Part shown: positions 59,801 to 64,000 of the stretch, piece after piece
Layout: each line of letters starts with the position of its first letter
How positions within the stretch are numbered: the first letter of the stretch is position 1
Source of the DNA: a virus
Direction: 5' to 3' (one strand)
DNA length: 64,000 nt
IMG/VR virus record: IMGVR_UViG_3300048592_000244
Location: 1 to 64,000 of that record
Translations under genes and position numbers: made by a program
The notes under the pieces: model-generated
Seen by the model: only the letters and a program-made list of their open reading frames with translations
What the model was told of the DNA's origin: nothing
The model's database searches: none

Positions 59801-62800
59801 CTATCAGACAGAAGGAACTTGAGAAGGCTGCCAGCGAACTCCAGATCAACAACCAGATGCTCATGTCTGGTCAACTGGAGAAGACCGAAAACGTCATGCG
59901 GGAAATGACCGGCTCGTTCCTCGGGCTGGCGAATCTCGCCGGGCGGCTAGAGGAGACAACAAACGAAACTGCCACCAGTGCTCGTCTGTTGTCTAAAAAT
60001 CTGCGGGCCGCTGATTTCCAGCCAGCGATTGATCTTGCCCGGCAGATCGACCAGTCGATGCCGTCGTTGCAGGACATGCGCTCACAATTCGAGCGGCTGG
60101 CCGATGCGGTTGGTATGGATGTAAAGACGCGGGAAGCGGCCCGCGCTCAACTGGATGCTGCCGAAGACAAGATCACTTCTGTATTGGGTGAGCGTGCAGA
60201 AGCCCTCGTCAAACTTACCGGCTCCGACAGCTTGCAGATTGAAGCTGCCCAGAAGGAATTGAAGGCGCTTGAAGCCAAGGCTGCCTCTGACTTGGGCACG
60301 GTGCAGGATCAGGAAGCTGTCGTCGCACAGCGCGTCAAAGTAGCCAAGATGGTACAGGCTGCTGAGACCAAGCTGATTCAGGAATTGAAAGACGCGGAAG
60401 AAGCAGTGAACGTCAACTCGGCGGCATTCGCCAAGTGGACGAAGGAAATTGATAAGCAGCAAGCGATCATCGACACGTCCGGTAAGTCTTCCAAGGCTGG
60501 TAAGGAGGCGCAGGAAAAACTTACGCGGGCGATGGAAAACCGCCAGAAGGTGGCGGCCACGGCAGAAAATGAACTCACCAAGCGTGTAGACGAAGTGCAG
60601 CAGGTGATGCTGGCTTCGCGGGCAGCGTTGAACAAGCTGCCGAATGCGGTGAAGGATTTTGCGGCCACGTTCAACCGGATCACTAATGTTGAGGGCGTGC
60701 AGACGCTGGCATCATTGGCTGCTCAGGAAGCCGCTGGTGAAGAACTACGTATCTTCACAGATCAGTATGCGAACTCTCTCAAGGAGCAGGCTGCGGAAAT
60801 TGAATTGCAGCAGCAGGTGCTCAAGGAAGAAGAAGCTGCTGCCCGCGCTCTGTTGAAGGAAAAGCGTTCGTCCGCTGTGATCCAGAAGGAATTGGACGCT
60901 GCGCTCAAGCTGTCCACCATCCGCGAGGAACAACTTGCTGTGGCTGCCAAGGGCGCACAGCTTGCGATGGAAGACATCAAGGTCGCCGAGGAAGAAACAG
61001 CGGACGCGGCCACAAAGCATGAAAAAGCACTCCAGCAGGGAACATCAGCCACGAAGGAAATGTCCACGCAGGCGCTGCGAGTCGCCGGTGCGCTGGAGAA
61101 GGCCAAGCTCGCCATTGACGAGGGCGGCCAGTCCATGAAGGAACTGGCTGTCGCCGCTGATGAAACTGCGACAGGTACTGGTACAGCGAAGCCACCACGT
61201 TCAGGCGCACGCATTGGCCAAGGACAGACTGGTCAGCTTGCCGATCTGGCCGCTGTGCTGCTTTCCGGGGCGACAGCAAAAGACATCGAAAAGGCACCAC
61301 TCACGCCGATCCGCGAGCGCATGAAGAATGCACCGGAAGTTCAGGCGATCCAAGCCTTGGTTGGAACTGAGGACGCTCTTGAGCGCGTGCTGGCCATCCT
61401 CAATCAGATCACGCAGCAGCCTGTTCAGCGCCTCAAGAAATTGAGCGACGGGTTCTCGAACTTGCTGACGTTGCTCAAGCGGTTGGAGGCGAGCCCCGAG
61501 CGGTTGGAGAAGTTCACCCAGCAGTTCTCTGGTGAGGTGATCGGCGATATGTCGCGCATGGTCGGCCTGATGGACAAGATGGTCGCCAATGTGAAAAAGC
61601 TCAAGGTGCCCGGTGGTGCGGGAGCCCGTGGGCAGTTGAAGGGTTTCGAGTCTTTTGCTTTGCGCACACAAGCGCAGCTTATGCAAAAGGCTATGGAAGG
61701 CGCTATTGATTGGTCTACGGTAATTGAACGCTGGATGGCAGCACTCCGAGCGGAATTTCCGAATGTCAAGATAGACTTGAGCGCGGGGCAGCAAGTATTA
61801 GCGACCGAACTTGAACTTGCTGCTAGAAATGCTCTCAAGCAGGTCATGGGGCGTCTGTCTGCTCGTGGTAATCAGGGCGAAAAACTGGTTGCCATGATTT
61901 TCGACGGTGCTCGTGCTGCAAAATCCAAAGCAGGCAAAGCTGGCGAAGAAGTAGCTGATGAATTCGCCGCCAATTTCCCGCAGTCGATGCCAAGGCGTGG
62001 TCCTCTGCGTGAAATGCTGACCAAGCTGCCGATGCTCGGCCAGATGATCGGGCAGCGTATGCTTGCTGGCATTGGTGTGCTCAAGGAGCTTACCAGCCAG
62101 TTCATGCGTCAGGGCTTCGAGGGGTTCCTGCCCGCTGCATTCAACATGGGTGCGAGCGTAGCTGAGAAGTTCTTTGGTGGCCTCGGCAGTGGGCTCAACA
62201 AGATTGGTGACGCGCTCCGCAAGATTCCGGTCATCGGCATCCTTGGTGAAATTCCTCTCAAGGTAGCAGGCTTCATCGCTAAGGGTCTCGGCGTCATCAC
62301 CGCAGGCATCGCCAAGATGGCGGCGCAGGTCAGCGGTGCTGTCACCAACCTCGTCAAAGAGACGAGCACGAAATTGTTGAAGCTCGGTCTGGACGCTACC
62401 CGGCTGCGTCTCGATCCGAATAACCTCCAACGCTTCAATGAGGCGATGGGGATTCTCGGTGGGTCTGCATCTGATGCGGAGGCCGGGCTTCAACAGCTTA
62501 CCCAGAGCATTGAGCAAGTGGCGCGTGGTTCCGCACCGGAACTGGAAGCGGCCTTTGCCGATGCTGGCCTGTCGATGCAGGACTTGAGCAAGCTCGGTTC
62601 TGACGAGATTTTCCTGCGCATCGCCAAGGCAGCCAACGAAGCAACCGGGGATATTCGCAAGCAGAGCGATCTCCTGCGCCTGATCGGTGCGGATTTCAGC
62701 AGCCTGCGTGGCGTGGTGCTCTCAGGTAGCGAAGCCATTGCTGACGCCTTCACCCGCGCCAACAAGAACCCGCCGATCAGCCAGAAGACGCTGGAGCTTG

Positions 62801-64000
62801 CCTCCAAGTTCACCGGCGTGATGTCGCAGATCGAACAGACCATCGAGCGCATCAAGATCATCGTGTTCGAGGAACTCGCGCCGGTACTCAACGACGCGCT
62901 GGAGACGTTCGGCAAGGACAGCCGCACGCAGATCGACTTCATTCTGGAGAACGTCCGCACAGCCGTCCGCATCGTCATCAACACGATCATGCTCGTGGCG
63001 GATTTCATCAACAAGCGGTACATCCAAGCAGGCAACGGCGCGGAGCAGTTGTTCGCGGACATTGTGGTGGCCGGACGCATCGCATGGAATGCTATCGGCG
63101 ATCTGCTCGGCATTGCGATGGAGCATGGCGTGCGTCTGGCTGGCGCTGTCCTCGATGCAGCGTGGAATTCACTTGAAGGAAAAAGCAAGAGCAAGCTGTT
63201 TGGGGTGTTAGTTTGGTTTGGTGGTTTGCTAGGAAAAGCAGGCGCGTCCATCATTGCTTTGGTAGGTGCTACTTTTGAAAGTGCTCTTGTCGTAGGCGGA
63301 AATTGGGTCGATGAAGTCAAGATCATTGCCTTGAAATTAGGGGCATGGCTGTTGGAGCAGTCCGAAGGGCTCATCAATAAAATCGGCGGTGGTGTCTTCG
63401 ACGTCATCAATGCAGTTCGTGCGTTCTTCGGCGAAGAAGCCCTCGATATACCGGGGCTAGATAAGTTGGTTCAGGGGCGTCTTGCGATAGAGAAGTCCAT
63501 CGCCTCTATCGCGGCTGAAAACGCGAAGGAAAATAAAAAGTCCCTATCGTTTGCAGAGCAGTTCTCCAAGATTTTTGGAGACATTAGTAAGAAGGTAGAC
63601 GAGGGCGGCGCGTCTTTACAAAAGATGTTCGATACTTCGCTCGCTACAGACGAAGTAAACGCGTTTCTTGAAAGCATCGAAGGAGCAAGCGATGAAGCAG
63701 AACGTCTTAGTGGCGTAATCGACCGCCTGAATAAAGATGGCACGCTAGATTTCGCCCTCTCCGGTGAGGAAAGTGTTGAACGTCTGCGCAGTGTGCTTGT
63801 TGATTTTGCTGAACGGGGCATCATCCCACCGGGTGCTGTTTCGGAAGGCACAGAACGTCTGCGTAAAGAAGCCATCAAGGCGCTGGGCGACGTCGCCGAC
63901 GAAACTGGTCAGGCACTCAAGACGGCGTTCGAGGTTGGCTTTGACAAGCTGGCAGATGAATTTCCCGAAGTCGTCGAACTGCTCAAGCAGATCGGCATTG
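56869..64000 (+). CDS. Tape measure protein (partial, 3' end missing)
   Basis: The ATG follows the T-part stop directly. The frame stays open to the right edge: at least 2377 residues. It contains long coiled-coil stretches (about residues 700-880 and 960-1440, Ala/Glu/Lys/Gln-rich), several hydrophobic segments (about 120-300, 460-500 and 1700-1840) and helical repeats, all typical of tape measure proteins that set tail length. Patches with AT-richer codons (about 61650-61830 and 63180-63780) suggest mosaic origin. At about 1.5 angstroms per residue the tail would exceed 350 nm. No lysozyme or peptidase motif is evident in the visible part. Confidence 0.93.
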   Translation, partial: MALSVGEVAVDFVANLDDLFKSLEKLGEKLDEALSGKQEIKVSFDERIIAQIDKMADGVEKISNLTERVRTVAEGVFDSLDGRIGNTSEQIEKSFGGAVKNIEGQTDDFITTFINKVTKGVSRLSPLVLGQLFGATLLIERLVAGGFKLTSILPKFLVSGTGAVGIMQGLVQAVKTLNFPFLLGFLVDVSQSLLSVTTVVALLTTGLRGLTGLALRFLGKRPESQVQKFVVLLETLNAGLTDMLAKTRIFIERMFFITSGLTSIAGLLTILGTGVTGLTAVVSPFLAAVFVGISGIRLAAARVSDMLLRFRASAGDGRAQTTLFLRALRSLFPILDAIARNAKPIAKMINEFAKGGFAKRMKQVIGEFQKALSGISRIEDAINRLAATMEKTSKQVMKQMGQFISKADELFKKIGRQGARDALASIERVRSSATSATKEVQQSVAQIAPAADKAEKSATRLGARLVEMGKRTLGLIGRTGVAGTGSLLGLMLFGTSGNIAPFLAPLAQFRDRLLGGFSEVSKGARQVGDTVAESFGSGAAVEAATGFLDAMFSTLGGLLDVGVELSKKFWGVFVDPATLTSAFAFAGQTVAGLAPLLATGAGAVLTPLVLRGVKNLTVASAGVIRDAASGVWPVVRKSLVEPVKDFLLFLPRQTKRFATQTVPDMVNRLTARVFKGTVAVGERVKQFFGLAELTEEQANEKAIAAIQERTAGMREQRSALKEQLNLLQRSKDFGEDEVARRAKLKQVEDQLTTARSKAAELERKLKGDLTVDPEGAKKKLAATREEIKRLAQEASTLDAPFTEVQQRIIEAETQLRSLTDALSKELSQEAIEKLTADIKANSRPIRSAIANVGIDAGKSFASGMKAATSLVRAVLVSPFSSAATKRNIQAAASNLSKSFRSAFSAAFRIGGGILGLIPGLKGIGERLKARAGTTAGLTAGTPEEEAAKRKAAADVKAAKAQDELTQVLRAEKVVAEAAIRQKELEKAASELQINNQMLMSGQLEKTENVMREMTGSFLGLANLAGRLEETTNETATSARLLSKNLRAADFQPAIDLARQIDQSMPSLQDMRSQFERLADAVGMDVKTREAARAQLDAAEDKITSVLGERAEALVKLTGSDSLQIEAAQKELKALEAKAASDLGTVQDQEAVVAQRVKVAKMVQAAETKLIQELKDAEEAVNVNSAAFAKWTKEIDKQQAIIDTSGKSSKAGKEAQEKLTRAMENRQKVAATAENELTKRVDEVQQVMLASRAALNKLPNAVKDFAATFNRITNVEGVQTLASLAAQEAAGEELRIFTDQYANSLKEQAAEIELQQQVLKEEEAAARALLKEKRSSAVIQKELDAALKLSTIREEQLAVAAKGAQLAMEDIKVAEEETADAATKHEKALQQGTSATKEMSTQALRVAGALEKAKLAIDEGGQSMKELAVAADETATGTGTAKPPRSGARIGQGQTGQLADLAAVLLSGATAKDIEKAPLTPIRERMKNAPEVQAIQALVGTEDALERVLAILNQITQQPVQRLKKLSDGFSNLLTLLKRLEASPERLEKFTQQFSGEVIGDMSRMVGLMDKMVANVKKLKVPGGAGARGQLKGFESFALRTQAQLMQKAMEGAIDWSTVIERWMAALRAEFPNVKIDLSAGQQVLATELELAARNALKQVMGRLSARGNQGEKLVAMIFDGARAAKSKAGKAGEEVADEFAANFPQSMPRRGPLREMLTKLPMLGQMIGQRMLAGIGVLKELTSQFMRQGFEGFLPAAFNMGASVAEKFFGGLGSGLNKIGDALRKIPVIGILGEIPLKVAGFIAKGLGVITAGIAKMAAQVSGAVTNLVKETSTKLLKLGLDATRLRLDPNNLQRFNEAMGILGGSASDAEAGLQQLTQSIEQVARGSAPELEAAFADAGLSMQDLSKLGSDEIFLRIAKAANEATGDIRKQSDLLRLIGADFSSLRGVVLSGSEAIADAFTRANKNPPISQKTLELASKFTGVMSQIEQTIERIKIIVFEELAPVLNDALETFGKDSRTQIDFILENVRTAVRIVINTIMLVADFINKRYIQAGNGAEQLFADIVVAGRIAWNAIGDLLGIAMEHGVRLAGAVLDAAWNSLEGKSKSKLFGVLVWFGGLLGKAGASIIALVGATFESALVVGGNWVDEVKIIALKLGAWLLEQSEGLINKIGGGVFDVINAVRAFFGEEALDIPGLDKLVQGRLAIEKSIASIAAENAKENKKSLSFAEQFSKIFGDISKKVDEGGASLQKMFDTSLATDEVNAFLESIEGASDEAERLSGVIDRLNKDGTLDFALSGEESVERLRSVLVDFAERGIIPPGAVSEGTERLRKEAIKALGDVADETGQALKTAFEVGFDKLADEFPEVVELLKQIGI

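Larger units (their letters stand above)
1..64000. repeat. Dispersed heptamer GGAAATT / AATTTCC
   Basis: The heptamer GGAAATT or its complement AATTTCC recurs through the whole window, inside genes and occasionally between them. By hand I count about 23 exact copies in the first 10 kb and about 12 between 20 and 30 kb. Base composition alone predicts under one per 10 kb. Copies fall in all three codon phases: GAA-ATT for Glu-Ile, G-AAA-TT for Lys-Phe or Lys-Leu, GGA-AAT for Gly-Asn. Near variants (GAAATT, GGAAAAT) are also common. This looks like a DNA-level or RNA-level signal rather than a peptide motif; its function is unknown. Confidence 0.7.

Noticed and set aside
1-64000. tRNA genes, integrase, reverse transcriptase or CRISPR array
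   Set aside because: I found no cloverleaf with intact arms, no tyrosine or serine recombinase motif, no RT motif and no repeat-spacer pattern.

Overview
This window looks like a contiguous piece of a tailed dsDNA bacteriophage genome. Every gene I accept reads on the + strand, genes are packed head to tail with many ATGA or TAATG overlaps, and the head and tail assembly order is classical. The order is terminase large subunit, portal, Mu-F-like minor head protein, scaffold-like protein, HK97-type major capsid protein, connector proteins, tail tube, a G/GT tail assembly chaperone with a -1 frameshift, and a tape measure gene still open at the right edge. The chaperone/tape-measure pair points to a siphovirus, and a tape measure of at least 2377 residues implies a very long tail. 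I see no tRNA, integrase, CRISPR array, insertion sequence or recognisable endolysin. Shine-Dalgarno sites are strong, so the host is an SD-using bacterium that I cannot name. One surface-protein gene carries a C-terminal tail resembling the sorting signals of some Gram-negative groups.

Layout. Positions 1-16.7 kb hold the replication and DNA-metabolism block: a TopoVI-A/Spo11-like TOPRIM protein, a DUF932 protein, a lysine-rich histone-H1-like protein with an AT-hook, a family-A DNA polymerase with an N-terminal uracil-DNA-glycosylase-like domain, a probable ssDNA-binding protein with a proline-rich tail, and a helix-turn-helix protein. Positions 16.7-33.2 kb are an accessory block of small genes: a GroES-like co-chaperonin, three adjacent genes sharing one N-terminal module, an NTP pyrophosphohydrolase, DUF6378, DUF4031, a PD-(D/E)XK-like nuclease, an AAA+ ATPase, a KTSC-domain protein, ThyX, an HNH homing endonuclease and several zinc-ribbon proteins. 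From 33.4 kb the morphogenesis block begins with the terminase. It is interrupted at 41.5-45.5 kb by a group of small membrane proteins, coiled coils and two lipoproteins that may serve lysis or exclusion. Capsid and tail genes fill 45.5-64 kb. No intergenic stretch exceeds 300 bases; the largest (33249-33431, 48054-48196, 49199-49317) hold terminators and a promoter-like sequence.

How the parts work together. ThyX, the NTP pyrophosphohydrolase and the HAD phosphatase are likely to shape nucleotide pools for the polymerase. The H1-like protein, TOPRIM protein and ssDNA-binding candidate would handle DNA structure. The GroES-like protein may help capsid folding with host GroEL. Rho-independent terminators cut the genome into transcription units, especially around the capsid and tail genes.

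The most unusual signal is not a gene. The heptamer GGAAATT (AATTTCC on the other strand) is scattered throughout the window, in both orientations and all three codon phases, at roughly 15-30 times the density expected from base composition. Other points of interest are a textbook -1 frameshift site with its hairpin in the tail chaperone gene, an overprinted gene pair at 43.6-43.9 kb, a catalytically degenerate UDG-like domain on the polymerase, and a ParB-like motif inside a minor head protein.
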